NCBI GenBank assembly: GCA_029215795.1
Contig: JARDYH010000001.1
Location: 401,921,154-401,985,153, forward strand
Direction: 5' to 3'
DNA: 64,000 nucleotides
DNA from: Anniella stebbinsi
Lineage: Eukaryota > Chordata > Lepidosauria > Squamata > Anniellidae
Below are positions 20,330 through 31,990 of the stretch, piece after piece (within the stretch, counting starts at the first letter, position 1; every line of letters starts with the position of its first letter). The notes beneath the pieces were generated by a model. The model was not told where the DNA came from. It searched no databases and was given only the letters and a program-made list of their open reading frames with translations. Position numbers and translations under genes: made by a program.

Positions 20330-20830
20330 ATGCCATTTAGGGTTCTAGCAGTAAGAACCAACATCTTGAATTGAGCTTGGAAACAAATCGGAAACCACTG
20401 AAAGTGATGTAAGTGGCCCAGTATGTTCTGAAAAGTACACACCAGGAAGCATCTTGGCCACTGAGTGTTGCTGCAGTGTCTGAACTCTCTTCAAGGGCAG
20501 TCCCATAAAGTTCTATCAAATAGAACAGCCTAACTTGGCACATAAACGGAAGTGTGCACACCCACCCACCCTTATCCAAACATACATACATCTTTGGGGG
20601 ATGTGCTCCACATATGGGGTGCCACCACCAAAAAATCCCTCTGTCCAATCACCACCAGTACCAATTCTACCTGAGAACTTATGAGCTTAAAGACCTCCAA
20701 TGAAGATCTTAAAGCCCAGACAGATTTGCATGGGGAGGAAGCGGCCATTTGGATGCTAATGTCCTGGTAAACTTGGTTTGTTCCAATCCTGTGTTTGGCA
20801 GGTCTTTCTACATCGGAACCTGAGCAAATC
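20330..20830 (-). mobile_element. L2-type LINE ORF2 remnant, antisense
   Basis: The ordered words GAACCAACATCTTGAATTG, GAAACCACTGAAAGTGATG, TCTGAACTCTCTTCAAGGGC, then GGGGTGCCACCACC and GAAGATCTTAAAGCCC match the antisense of L2-type ORF2 and flanking sequence seen more clearly at 33560-33900 and 45040-45300. Frames are broken throughout. Confidence 0.5.
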
Positions 20831-21997
20831 AATCTTACCTCTTACAGCTTGGAAAAGAAATTAGGTATTTTGTTAGGAAAGGGTGGGAGAGGAGGAACCC
20901 ACAGTCTCCTTGTGAAACTGAGTATGGCCGCATATTTGACTCGGCATAGACATCTAACAGATGTTTAAGGCATTGTATAGAAGCTCGTCTAGCCTTGTAA
21001 TCTGCATCTTCAGCCTCTTTCAAAAGCAGCTTGTGTGGGCGACCCGGAGGAAAAAGAGTCCACTTTAAAAGGCCATTCTGGCTTTTGTATACTCGCAAAG
21101 TTGTAAATTTCAGAATGTTCTCTATACCTGGGTAAGTTTTACCTTGGTGTCCAGGGCATATAATGCAGATGTTTCTCAGAAAAGCTACTTGTGTTTAGTA
21201 AAAGTTGCATCAGTTTATACTTTCTCGGTTCCCCCCCAATAATTTCACAGGGGGCTTTTGACAAGGTGCGCTGGATAAAGATGGAATCAATTTGATACCC
21301 TGTGTAGAGTTTACCTGTTATGTTAAATAGTGTGCTGCATAAATCTGCATGAAATGTGCCTTCCATTCCATTCTCTTTCTGTGGGAGCATGTTTTGTTTT
21401 TCTTTTCACTGGAGGGAAAATGGCATACTCTACAAATTGCTATCTGTAGCATTCAACACCATTCTTGCGCTGTTCTTAACTTTTACCGGTTAGGATTTTA
21501 AGCAAGATTTTAGAAAAGGGGTCAGGAGTTGTCCACATCAAGGAGTTTATGGCACCATCAGCCTGGCTGGGATTAATGCAGGGTCAACGTGTTTGGGCCA
21601 GGATTAATGCAGGGTCTCCTAAGACTGAGCAAAAACATGTTTCCCCCAAATTCGCAACCCAATCCCCGTGCAGGTGGTGAATTGGGGTGTGTTTGTGTAT
21701 GTGTGGGTGTGTGAGGGAGTCACTTTCAGAAGGGTTTCACCAATTGATCAAAGAAGACAACAGGGCTCAGAGAGAGAGAGAGAGAGAGAGATTGAGAGGA
21801 ACTCCATGGAACATTTATGTGGGCATCAGGCAACATAATGTTTGTCAAAGCCAGACAGAGGGGTCCTTTTATAACAAGGCAAGCACATGAAAAATGTTGG
21901 GATGGAATAGGTCAAGAGTAGTCATATGGCTTTTGGACTACAACTACTATAAGCACCAGCCACCATGGCCAATGGTCGGGAACTCTAAGAGTTACAG
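20831..21997. other. Unrecognised sequence with a GA microsatellite
   Basis: No gene is supported. (GA)n lies at about 21770-21791. The stretch 21920-21990 (TTTTGGACTACAACTACTAT, CCACCATGGCC) resembles half of the ACTACAACTCCC-type MITE seen at 59860-59985. Confidence 0.4.
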
Positions 21998-22105
21998 AGT
22001 AGTATCCAATGTTAGCTGTATTTAGAGTAGACCTATTACAAGGAATGGGACTTGTCCCATTCATTTCAATGGATCTACTCTAAGTAGGATTCACATTGGA
22101 TACCG
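21998..22105. mobile_element. Palindromic MITE (GAGTAGACC family)
   Basis: The arms GTATCCAATGTTAGC...TTTAGAGTAGACC...AATGGGAC and GTCCCATTCATTTCAATGG...CTACTC...CATTGGATAC make an imperfect hairpin of about 108 bp. Confidence 0.7.
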
Positions 22106-22904
22106 CACACTGTCCAAAACACCTGAAGGGCACAAGGATCCCTATCCCTAGAAGAGGTTATCAGTGTGGATTCCCCCTCTCCACCCCCTGGGCTGATTCC
22201 AAGCATGGAATCCAGCCAAAACCTGATATCCTGTTTATTGATCCTTCTTGAAAGAGCCCTGCTGGTGATCCATTCTGATGCATCATTTCCCATGTGTTTT
22301 CTTCCTATGAATCATCCGAAAGGTATGTGTAATGTCCCATGGGCGCATAGCCACTGTGTCTGCCCCAGCTGCAAAGAGGATCACAGTTTTGGGACAGTGC
22401 TTGTATGCCGTAAGTTTGTCTAATAAACACTCTCCTTGTGAGTAAACCTTTGAGTCTGAGTATGCGGTTTCAATGATGCTTAAAGGAACAAATGGACAGG
22501 GGCCCTGGGACATTACAGTATGCCCATTGAGGAAAGTCTTAGATGTGAATCAGCCCTTGGAGACAATATGCATATTGTCTTGCCGGACAACACACTTTTT
22601 TCCTTCTTCATATAACCAGCATTTAAAAGGAGAGGAAAAAACCGCCACACACCCATACCCCCCTTTCTGGATCAACTGTTCAAAAATGCATCCTCTGATT
22701 AAGCGGTTTCCACATCTTTTTATTTTCATTAAGTTAATCACCACATCAATGTTTCCTTTGTTAATTAAAACGAGGGTCATTCTTTCTTAGCATTTGTTCT
22801 GGCATCTGAGTCATGGCAGTAATTTGCACCAGGCATGTAATGGATCTGTTTCTTGTTCTGTGCTTCCTTGTTCTGGCTGTCTGAACTTGACTCAACTTAA
22901 GTTT
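22106..22904. other. Unrecognised sequence with short inverted segments
   Basis: No gene is supported. TGTAATGTCCCATGGG near 22328 faces a complementary CCCTGGGACATTACAG near 22502, possibly arms of a decayed MITE. Confidence 0.35.
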
Positions 22905-23130
22905 TCTTATTACATTTATATACCGTATTTTTTTTCTCTTGGAAGGAACCCAAGGTAGCTTGCATGGTCCTCCTCCTCTCTGTTGTATGCTCACAACAAC
23001 CCTGTGAGGCAGGCTAGGCTGAGAGTCAGTGACTGGCCCGAGGTCACCAAGTGAGCTTCATGGCTGAGTGAGGCCCAGAACCCAGGTCTCCCAAGTCCCA
23101 ATCCAACACTCTAACCACTACACCACCCTC
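22905..23130 (-). mobile_element. tRNA-derived SINE, Sauria-like head, antisense
   Basis: Reverse complement of the 18675 family: GGAAGGAACCCAAGGTAGC, CACAACAACCCTGTGAGGC, GAGAGTCAGTGACTGGCCC, CCAGGTCTCCCAAGTCCC, and the tRNA-like head CCAACACTCTAACCACTACA at the right end. Confidence 0.75.
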
Positions 23131-25103
23131 GGTTTCTTAAATACGTGACCCAGGCGGGCTTACATTTAGTATGCTACTGCTTGTGGGCTAGCTCTAATCA
23201 AAACTACTTCAGCTAGTACTTGGATGAGGTACAACATCTGTGAATTTTCCAGCTTTTGCGTACTTCTGAAACATTTGTTTTAGGACACTTGCAGACCTAT
23301 CTACAACAAATGGCAGTCACGTCACACCTGCTGGGTTGCTAGCCAATCCTTTGACAGGGAAGATTCCCAACCTGAAACATAGCTGTCATTTCCAAAATCT
23401 AATCACCACCAGGGATACACAAATCTATCAGTTTCACTGTCTCCTGCAATCTGTCTGTCTGTCTGTCTAATGTCTCTTTCCATTTCAAATATGAAGGTAT
23501 TTGTGAATTTATTCAATAAATTCTTATTGAATTTATTCAATAAATTCTTATTCCCTATTCTTATTCAATAGGGACAGCTATTCCCACCATGGAGTGGACC
23601 CCTTTGTACCCACTTGCCAGGTAGCTGTCGGAGGCGAGGAACCTTCCAGAAAAAGAAGAAGTGGAGACCTTAATTCAGCACCAAAACCGTGGGTGCCTAC
23701 ACAGGATTCCAATCCAGGCTTCTAAGGGCTAATCATTCAAAGTCCTCTGCGTGGTTGGACATATCACTCAGTTTTAGTTTCTCCAACATCCTTTAAAAAC
23801 ATCAAGAATTTTCTAGTCAGAGCCAGGAATAAGTCGCAGTGAGGACTGTTATTACCCAGGGGTGAAAACCCTTCCTGATCTGGAAGTTTTTATAGTCCTT
23901 CCAAGCCAGGGGGCCTAATTGCAGGCCTGGCTGAGATTACCCTAGAACTTCTGAAGAACACTACACCACCCAGGCAACACTGTGAGCTGCAACCCCAACA
24001 GTAACTCCAAGTAAACTAATCATTGGTTTCAATGGCCTGTATGCTTACCTTTGTCTAGACCGCACCCACTGAAGGACAAAAAAAACAGATAAACAATGGA
24101 ACGGCCATGCCTCTTTCTGTGATTTCAGGATTTTATAGAATGGACACCAAAGCCCTATGGGTGTTGCTGAATATATTGGTAATATGAGAACAGGATTAGT
24201 TCTCCTCTGACTATTCTCTTTGGGTTCTTTGCAGTGTGGAGAATGGCGTAGGAATGTGCTTTGTTGTTGATTTTTATTTTTAATGTTTCCTTTTGGGATG
24301 AAGGAGCATTGGTGTTCACTTGCACCAGCTGTGCAAAGACTAATCTGGTGTGTTTTGATTTTGGTTTCATTTAAGCCTGAAGATTTTAGCCAAATGCTTC
24401 ATTTGGCTATTGCTTGCAATTCCGTAGCCCCTCTCAGCAGCAGTTGGAATTATAGGGCCCTGAAATTGACAACATCCAAACATTGGACCAAAGATAATGA
24501 GGTTTCAATAACATGGAACAATGATGTTCAAAGTGATGTTGCTCCTTGTCTGTAGTTGAATGGGAGACCTGGGAGAGATGGCAGTGATGTATCAATGTAT
24601 TTGGTTCTTCATGTGCTGCATTCACTGCTGTCAGGAAAGGGAGATTTTTCATTGGTTTTTTGTTTGGGGTGGCGGGAGAAACCTGGGAGGAGACCAGGAA
24701 TCTGTCACCAGGATGCAGAAGAGTGGAGTAAGGCCAGGCAAAATAAAATGTTTGAGATCACATCTGGGCAGGTGACAACGGAGGACCTCTTCCTTGTTTT
24801 CCTCCAGCATCTCCGCTATTGTACCAAAGAAGAGAGGAGGAGGAGGTGATAATGATTTTAGTATGATGAAAAAAAATATCTATGAAGAAATATATTTTTT
24901 AATATATATATTTTTAGAAGGATGTGAGCACAGCCAGGGCTTTGGCCTGGTGCCCCCTACCATATCAAAACACCATTTGCAGGCTGTGAATTTGAGATTT
25001 GGGTTATTTTGGAGGGTGAGATGCCCAGAGAGTATTGTCTATGGGGCAGAATAGAAATATAATAAATGAAAAAGAAAGAAATGAAATGAAATGGATGCAG
25101 TTT
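23131..25103. other. Unrecognised sequence with a short tandem duplication
   Basis: No gene is supported. GAATTTATTCAATAAATTC is duplicated in tandem near 23496-23548 and followed by a third partial TTATTCAATAG. A short (TCTG)n lies at 23450-23466. Weak AT-rich repeat words lie near 23415 and 23755. Confidence 0.4.
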
Positions 25104-25380
25104 TCAGGAGGGACCTCGCTGGAACTCCCTCAGAAGTTGGATTGGTTGGCAAGCATTGTCTTCCCCTCCCCCAAAGTGCCCTACTCTGAGGGACATGCTG
25201 GGGAAAAAATGGCATCTGATGCACACAATATGCAGTTGTCCCTTGACTGGGGCAGCTGCTACTTCCTCCCACAATGCCCCTTGGGATGGGGTATTTGGGT
25301 GGGGGAGATGGCACCTGCCAGCTGATTGGAGGTGCAAGGGAGTTCTTGTTTCAGCCCCAGTTTGAAAACCAAAGGATCTC
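25104..25380. repeat. Diverged palindromic repeat
   Basis: GGAACTCCCTCAGAAGTTGG and the following CTTCCCCTCCCCCAAAGTGC are mirrored by sequence from 25365 back to about 25270 (complement of AACTCCC...CTCCAATCAGCTGGCAGGTG). Overlapping long frames on both strands follow from this symmetry, so none is called as a gene. Confidence 0.5.
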
Positions 25381-26686
25381 ACCCAAAACTGAGAAAGAGG
25401 GGAGGAAGTTGACCTCTCTCTTTCACCCGTGAGTCCCGCCGCCAACATTCAGGCTGAACTTTCCATAGTTCAAATCTTTGGCCCGGCTTTAGGGTGGAGG
25501 AGAAACTGTGATAGGGAGGGAGGTCAGCTTCTAAATCAGTATTCTGCCAGATAAAGTAGCAGGCCTTGCATATCAAAACTACCATCCATTGGGACTTTCT
25601 CTTGATGCAAACCACATGAGCAATGAATGGGAGAGACGCAAGGCTACAACTGCTATCGTTTTTCAGGCATGCTCACCTAGGGAGAATGAGCCTGTGGAAT
25701 GGAGATAAGAGTATTTCCCTGCAGGGCAGGAGTGATTCAGTCTTGATCCCTTCTGAGCCTTGTCCTGCTTACTTCTGAGTAGACATGATATGTGCAGAGT
25801 CTTGGTGTTTGGGATGTTATTTGAAAGTGCTTCTTAGTTACTAGTTCCTGCTTGTCTTGCTTATTTGTGACTGGACAATCTGCTCCTCCTTCTGAGGAGA
25901 CATGCTTCATACTTTGAATTGTAAACAATGGAATTTAGGGGAAGGTGGATTTTTTCAGCCCTGCCTACTTTTGCATTTGGCCCCTCCCACCACCAGTATG
26001 TTGCCCTGAGAGCTTTGCTGAAATGGATTCTGGCCCATGGGCCCACAAATGTCCCACACTGCTTTTGTAGGTGGTGCTCCAATGTGGAAAATCCTGCAAT
26101 GAACAATGGTAGTATTTTATTGCTTAGGTACTGTGTTTGAAAATGCTGGGTGTACTTTTGAGGCAGGAATCGTGCATTCCCATAGCATCTCTGTTAACAG
26201 GCTTGAGTGTAAACCCGTGCACGTCTGAGCTTGCTAATAGTTCTTACTGAGGTGATCAATCCATATCTGGGTGATGGGAACTCACTAGGGTTGGGTCAGG
26301 GAGGGGGAAGTAGTTTGGTTAACTCTGGACTTTCAAACCAATATGCAAACTGAAACTCAGTTATCCTTCAAAACCTATAAAGCATGAGTAATCCATTTGC
26401 TGAGCTATTTCACCCTTGGATTTCCTGACGCAAAGTGAAACCTGATTGGGTTGAGATGGGGGAACACCCAAGTGGCCCCCTCGCTCCCCCCAATTAGCCC
26501 CACCCTCTACATTCTTGGGAATGTTGTATGCTGCTGTCCACACCTGACTACTTTGCCAAAGAGGGTGGGATGTTAACAGTATACAAATGGAAACTATACA
26601 TCACAGATTAAGCATTTTAACTATTGGACCACAGTTTTATTTGTTTAAACTTTGCTAATAAGTGCTGAAGGAAATGTACAAAGATG

Positions 26687-26690
<4 letters not shown>
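25381..26690. other. Unrecognised sequence
   Basis: No gene is supported. TTACTTCTGAGTAGACATG at 25770-25790 is a short MITE-like remnant. The rest is not assigned. Confidence 0.4.

Positions 26691-26729
<39 letters not shown>
26691..26729. repeat. (AC)n microsatellite
   Basis: Uninterrupted alternating AC of about 38 bp. Confidence 0.95.
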
Positions 26730-26869
26730 AATATGTACTTGCTAGGGGGCGGGGAGGAAATCTTGACCTTCATTCTCTTGAGTTTCACAGAGATCTGTTT
26801 TACCTGTGGCTTTTGGGTGACCTCATCAAATCCTATGATCTTTTACAGCACAGTCATACAGAACTGATA

Positions 26870-26922
26870 CTTGATAGCCCTGTTCTGATCCAGAAGGACT
26901 CTTCTTATGTTCTTAAGAATAG
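26870..26922 (+). mobile_element. CR1/L2-group LINE 3' terminal fragment
   Basis: GCCCTGTTCTGATCCAG, then GGACTCTTCTTATGTTCTTA, equals the last ~50 bp of the CR1-like 3' end seen at 4955-5445. Confidence 0.6.
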
Positions 26923-27779
26923 CCGTTGACCAAGGATGCTAACTGCTGATGTTGGGTACGCCAGTCATCTTAGCATCTGGCCATAATACAGTGAATCTAA
27001 TGTTATGAACAACCAATTGTAAATCTGAGCAGTGTCAAGGGTAGGCATGGTCAGGCACCTGGCAAGGCCCCAGGCCCCAGCAGGGACCCAATGACAAGAA
27101 CCCCCTGGAGTTGTTCCTCTCTTCCCCAATTGCAACCAGCTTGTTCCTTCCTGCTCACTCTGACTGGGACAACGGCGGTGGTGAGAAGGAGAAATAGCAG
27201 GTGCCACTGCCCTGGGCTCTCTGCCTGTCAAACAAGCAAGTGAGAGCAATTACGTCAAAAGGATGAAGAGCAATAGCAGCTCATGACTGTGGGGGTGGTG
27301 AGAAGGTTGAGTCACTGAGGGAGGGGAATCAAAGGGCCCTCGAAAACCTTGAGCTGGCACTGCTGTGGGGCTACACCAACACATCCTTCATTGTGTGTCT
27401 GGGCACTAGAAGATGATTGGCATGGTAGGCCAAAATCCTTTCTCCCCCACTGCCAAAAGGTATATGGAAGCCATTGGTCTTGGGGATGATGGGAGTTGCA
27501 GTCCAACACATTTGGAGGGCATCCAGACAGGGAAGACTAGTCTATAACCAAGTTCCATTTCCATAAATGTTGCTCGTCTCTACCTATTTTTTGTGGGGAG
27601 GGGTAGGCAATTGGTGAGACACATGCAGCTAGGACAGAGTTTACACAGGGACTGCCCTCCCTCACCCAAGTAGTTGGCTTTGGATTTGGACATATAGCCT
27701 TCTGCATCCAAACATAATTAGGAAGGTATCTTGCAGGGTTAGGTTTTACTGCAGAAACGTTACTAAAACCCAGGTTCAT
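26923..27779. other. Unrecognised sequence with a short MITE half
   Basis: No gene is supported. GATGATGGGAGTTGCAGTCC near 27484 is half of the ATGATGGGAGTT MITE type found complete at 59860-59985. Confidence 0.4.
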
Positions 27780-28345
27780 TCTATGATAAGTGGGGGATTC
27801 ACGGTAGTTCTTCATCCAGCACATTGTTAGACTATGGATTTCGCTACCATACAATGTCATGGCCACCAACTTGGAAGTCTTTAAAAGGGGATTAGACAAA
27901 GTCATGGAGGAGGATAAGGCTATCAATGACTCTGTTTAGATGACATGCTAAGCTATGGTGGTTAAGTATTTTGAGCTAAACATTATGGCTTAGAGCATCG
28001 CACAAACCATGACTTATATTGTGTCAACCGTTCCTAACCAGGGTGGCAACATAACCACAGTCTAATCATGCTTACTAAACATTTGCTGCAAAAAGGTTAG
28101 TGGCCTAACCATGGCCTAGTGTGTTGTCTGAACAGGCCAAATGGCTACTGGTCATGATGGACACATATTGTCACAAGCATCAAAGTGTCTACCAGATGCT
28201 GGGGGGCATGAGTGGGAGGATACTGTTGCACTTCTGTCCTGCTTTGGGCTTCCCACAAGCAGCTGCTTGATCTCTGTGGGACCAGAATGCTGGCTAGATG
28301 GACCCGTGGTTTGATCCAGCATGACTTTTCTTACGTTACATTTTC
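27780..28345 (+). mobile_element. CR1/L2-group LINE 3' end split by a MITE
   Basis: TTCATCCAGCACATTGTTAG, then GGATTTCGCTACC, followed by GGATTAGACAAAGTCATGG, gives the CR1-group ORF2 C-terminal tail. Continuity breaks at about 27922 and resumes near 28141 with GGCTACTGGTCATGATGG, so a palindromic element has inserted. The 3' part runs on to TTTGATCCAGCATGACTTTT. Confidence 0.7.
27925..28140. mobile_element. Palindromic MITE inserted in a LINE tail
   Basis: The ends GTTTAGATGACATGCTAAGC and GTGTTGTCTGAACAGGCC match the family at 15285-15450. Internal CATGG and AACCA inverted segments repeat. The target duplication is not clear, perhaps short or eroded. It postdates the host LINE copy. Confidence 0.65.
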
Positions 28346-28699
28346 AGGTTACTTGTAAATGATGGAGTTGTCTGTATTGTGATGAATGTTGCTGGATTAT
28401 TTCCTAGCAAATGTGGGGATTGCTGAGTGGGCAGGAGCATTGGGGGGGGGGGCAACAGCTTTAAAACCTTGCACTGTTTAATTGTCCAGACCAGAGGCAC
28501 CTCCAGCCTCCAGTTCTCCAGTCATGCCTGCATAAGTTAATAAGGCAGTCGTGAGAATTCCTTGTGCAGAAAAAGTTGTCGGAGCTTCTTAAAGTTTCAT
28601 AAATCAGAGCAGATGCCAGAGTTGTTGTTACCCATTTTCTGGTCCCTCCCCTTCTTTACTCAATACTAACCACACACACACACACACACACACCTCTTT
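28346..28699. other. Unrecognised sequence with G-run and (CA)n
   Basis: It includes a poly-G stretch near 28441-28452 and (CA)n at 28671-28693. No gene is seen. Confidence 0.45.
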
Positions 28700-28975
28700 C
28701 CCCAGCTCATTGCCGTCGTGAGCCCCCTCCCCAAACAGGGAGAAGTCATTGCATGCAAAGATCAGCTTTCCAGTTGTCTTCAGAGCAGAGTGGCTGAGTG
28801 CAGAAGCTCCCGGTAGTTAGCACAGTGAGCGAGACAGAAGAGAGGGAGAGAGACATGCGCTGAGCCGTAGGCAGCCCCCAGGACTGCAATCCCTTTGAGA
28901 CACCAGGGCATCTGTTAGCTGTTAGCACTTGGCAAACGGATTCCACCTCTAGGGCAGTTGTCGAGTCGGGTAATC
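28700..28975 (+). promoter_or_regulatory. Candidate 5' UTR or promoter-proximal region
   Basis: This stretch lacks recognisable repeats and has more CpG than the surrounding AT-rich sequence. It includes an octamer-like ATGCAAAG near 28754 and purine-rich GAGACAGAAGAGAGGGAGAG near 28830. It leads into the ATG of the candidate exon. No TATA box is evident. Assignment is inferred from position only. Confidence 0.3.
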
Positions 28976-29047
28976 ATGTTTGCCAGCTACCTGTTCTTGA
29001 TGCTGCTCTCCTTTCAAGCAGCGGCCTTAGCGAAAGCCGAGGAAGAG
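28976..29047 (+). CDS. Candidate first coding exon: signal peptide
   Basis: Starting at the ATG at 28976, 24 codons encode a short N-terminus, a hydrophobic core (YLFLMLLSFQAAALA) and an acidic end (KAEEE), a plausible cleavable signal peptide for a secreted or membrane protein. The frame meets GAG|GTAAGC at 29047/29048, a strong splice donor in phase 0. An in-frame ATG lies six codons upstream at 28958; I prefer 28976 because it immediately precedes the hydrophobic core. I do not recognise the gene, and no second exon is identified in the window. Chance is possible. Confidence 0.35.
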
Positions 29048-30489
29048 GTAAGCCGAGCGCAACACCTTGTCGGAGATCATCTCTTTGCCGGCGTTGTCCC
29101 CCTGTCCAATCTCTACCTGTCAAAAAGACAGCAGGTCATTCCACACAGCCAGAGCGCTAAATTTATCATTAGTGGTAAAGAAAGATGGTGGGTGGGGAGG
29201 GGGGGAACCCAACAGTTGAAAAGTTAATTCTTCTGGTATGTTTGACAAGGAGGTGCATTGTATTTTCTATGAAATAGCACTGTGATGTGTGTGTATTAGG
29301 GGTGGGGATGGGATTTGCTGGAATGACTTTAAATACCGGAATGTTTATTACTCCCCTCTGCTGTATGGGACATCTGTGTGGTTCTGTACTGGGGGGGTGG
29401 ATTTGGGTAAGAAACTGCTGTTCATTAGTTTGCTGCCGTCGTCTTGTTTGGGTTGTCCCGCTAGTTATGAGCATATCCAGTACACATGTTTTGAGTAGGC
29501 TTGAATTCGCCAGTAAAGGCATGGTGAAAACTGCCTGTGTTTGGGAATGTTTGTCTGTGGTTTTATTCAGAGTGTATTTGGTTACATTCATCCTGAAATG
29601 AGTACGGACCCTGGGTCTGTTGGATAGATGCTGCTGTTAAACGCTGTGTTTAGTCGAAGGCAAGTTCCTTTGAGATCAGTGGGGCTTCCTTCTCTGTGTT
29701 TAAGATCCATGTTTGCCACTGTTAAACATTCCACAGCGAATGTGCTCTCCCTTTATAGTTCGACCGAAAAATCTCAGAGAGCCATTAGCTAGATTGGGAA
29801 AGATGCAGAAAGCCTCATACAACAAAAAACAGTTTCATTGTTTTGAAGACTGCCATAAAAATGCCAAGAGTTTCCTCTTTACTATTAACCTCTGTCACAA
29901 CCAATTGCAAGCTCTATTTCTGTCTGCTTATAATAATCCATGGGCACAAGACCTCTGGAATGCAGAAGAGCTAAATAAAAATCACTAGTCCTAGGACAGG
30001 GAGAGATTCTGTTTTAAAGGCATGCCTTGGGTTAGTTTTTGTCAGATGTTTCCAACAGGTTTTATAGAGCTCCCTACATCTACTTTCCCTGCTGCTGGAG
30101 TGAGCTGAGCTTACATCGGTGCTTCCAGCTGCTGGGCGGATGCTAAAGATCACTTTTGCTTCCAGCGCTTTCCTGTGCGTATGTGTGCGGGATTCATCGG
30201 TCAGGCGATTTCTGAAACAAAAGCTTTATTTGGACGTCATTCTGGGTTGGGAAATGTCTTGGCCGCTGTAATGAAATAAAAGCACAGGTCTCCTTGGAGC
30301 AGAATCTCAACTAATTTTGAATGTATTGATGATCACAGTGTCTGGATGCTGGCTGTTACCACATGGCTGTTCCTAAAGGTCTTTAAACTTTTGTGTGGAT
30401 TGTTACTCAAGCAAAGGGCAGGACAGAATCATTTTCAGCCCTGGCAGCTCAGGATGTCTACACCAAACGTCAGGGGCTTTCCGGGGTTT
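29048..30489. other. Possible intron; low-repeat sequence
   Basis: If the preceding exon is real, this is intron. No second exon is identified. 29700-30160 is complex and repeat-free, and could be regulatory. Confidence 0.35.
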
Positions 30490-30560
30490 CAGAGGTGAAT
30501 CCTACCTGGAGATGCCAGGGCTTGGATTTGGGTAAAGCATGTGTTGTACCACTTAGTTCT
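30490..30560 (-). mobile_element. tRNA-Ala-derived SINE head, antisense fragment
   Basis: CCTACCTGGAGATGCCAGGG, then GGTAAAGCATGTGTTGTACC, is the reverse complement of the SINE B-box-to-anticodon region. Confidence 0.55.
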
Positions 30561-31498
30561 GGCCTTTCCCCTAGACTTACTATGCCCTGGCTCACAAGAC
30601 TGTGGCAGCTCATATGGAAAGTATTTCTGTCACCGCGGAGTACACATGTGGTCTTGAGAAAACCGTATTAAGCTCAAATCCAGAACAGCAGTGGGCTGTC
30701 CAGCTTCCAGCTCTCCTTATTAGCCAGTAAAGTAGGGACTGTGTTCTTACCTGGAAATGAGTTGCCAAAGGATAAGGTGCGACATGGAATATTTTCACGC
30801 TTTAATCTGGCTGTCATATGCTTTAGACTTCTCCCTGTCCAGTTAGCTCTTTGGTACAGATTGCAGGCGAAATGTGAACAGAGAGGCCTTCAGACTTGAT
30901 TATCTCAAGGAGCGGGAAAAAAATCTATGCTTTCTTCAGAGCATATGTGCCTGATGTTGGAAGTCATGGAACAGTTTGTGCTCCGCTGAGTGAAAAGGAC
31001 AATGTTGCCCCTCTGCCACACAAAATGGGCCTCCCACGTTGGGTATTTTTCCCTTCTCTTAGGGAAAAGTCACAAAATTATTCACAAAGGGGTGGGCATC
31101 GGAGAAACATGTCCCTAGTGTCGAGACAACCCAGCCAATGACCTCCCACGCGGGTCCAGTGGCAGGTAGTGGACTAATTGGGGAAGAATACAAAGGATAA
31201 GCATCATAATGCATGACACCATTCATAGTCTGCCCAATTGGTTATGTGCAGCCATTCATGACTAGAGCAGGATTGGGAGGACAGTTTTGCTCTGCAATGG
31301 TGATAGGCAATGAAAACACCAGGATAGCATGGGAAGACAATGAGCATCAATGAAAAGTGTAGTTAGTGTTAGAATGGCCTTGGAGGGATGGGTGGGGATA
31401 AGGATATACAGGTTGTGTAAAACCCATTCCATATGTGTTTCGCAGATTGTCAGGCACCTTCTGTTGCATCATCAGCCCATTGATGGAATCATATTTTT
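30561..31498. other. Unrecognised sequence
   Basis: No gene or repeat family is recognised. Confidence 0.4.
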
Positions 31499-31625
31499 TT
31501 AGTTTCTGGATTTGCGCAAATCTGAATTTGCGCAAATTCCCCCCAAATGTGCATTTTTTGCCACTTTCAAGATTTTTCTGTATTTTTCTAGAACAAAATT
31601 TGTGAAAAATCCCCAGGGGTTAAGA
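31499..31625. repeat. AT-rich dispersed repeat fragment
   Basis: TTTGCGCAAATCTGAATTTG, then AATGTGCATTTTTTGCC, matches the GTGCATTTT family. Confidence 0.45.
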
Positions 31626-31779
31626 AAACAGGCTGCAAGTCTGTGGACTCCACCTGACAGAGAAAAGGCGCTCCGCTGCACAGTCTGTGGGACAGATCCA
31701 TAAATATTCAAACTTGATTCCATTGCAGGTTTCTCTGACATCTCTCGTGGTTGTGGGATGAGGCTTCTTTCTATCAAGA

Positions 31780-31990
31780 GTGTTGAATTTCTTTCAGCCA
31801 AAGGGCTGAATTCAATTTTGGAGAAGCTCTTGTGTGGGGTGTGTGTGTATGGGTGGGGGTGTGTGTATGGGTGGGTGGGTGGGTGGGTGGAGCCAAATGC
31901 AAAAGTAGTGCCCCCACCCCAAATCTTCAGTGTGTTTCAGCTTAAAGACTTTACTGACAGTAACCAGGGAGACATTTCAGACTTGTAGGA
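31780..31990. repeat. Dispersed repeat (TTTTGGAGAAGCTCT family), second copy
   Basis: Same order of words as 15018-15245. A GTGGGTGG tract at about 31850-31893 has expanded inside this copy. Confidence 0.6.

Noticed and set aside
25039..25448. Several long overlapping frames on both strands
   Set aside because: They reflect a diverged inverted repeat at 25104-25380.
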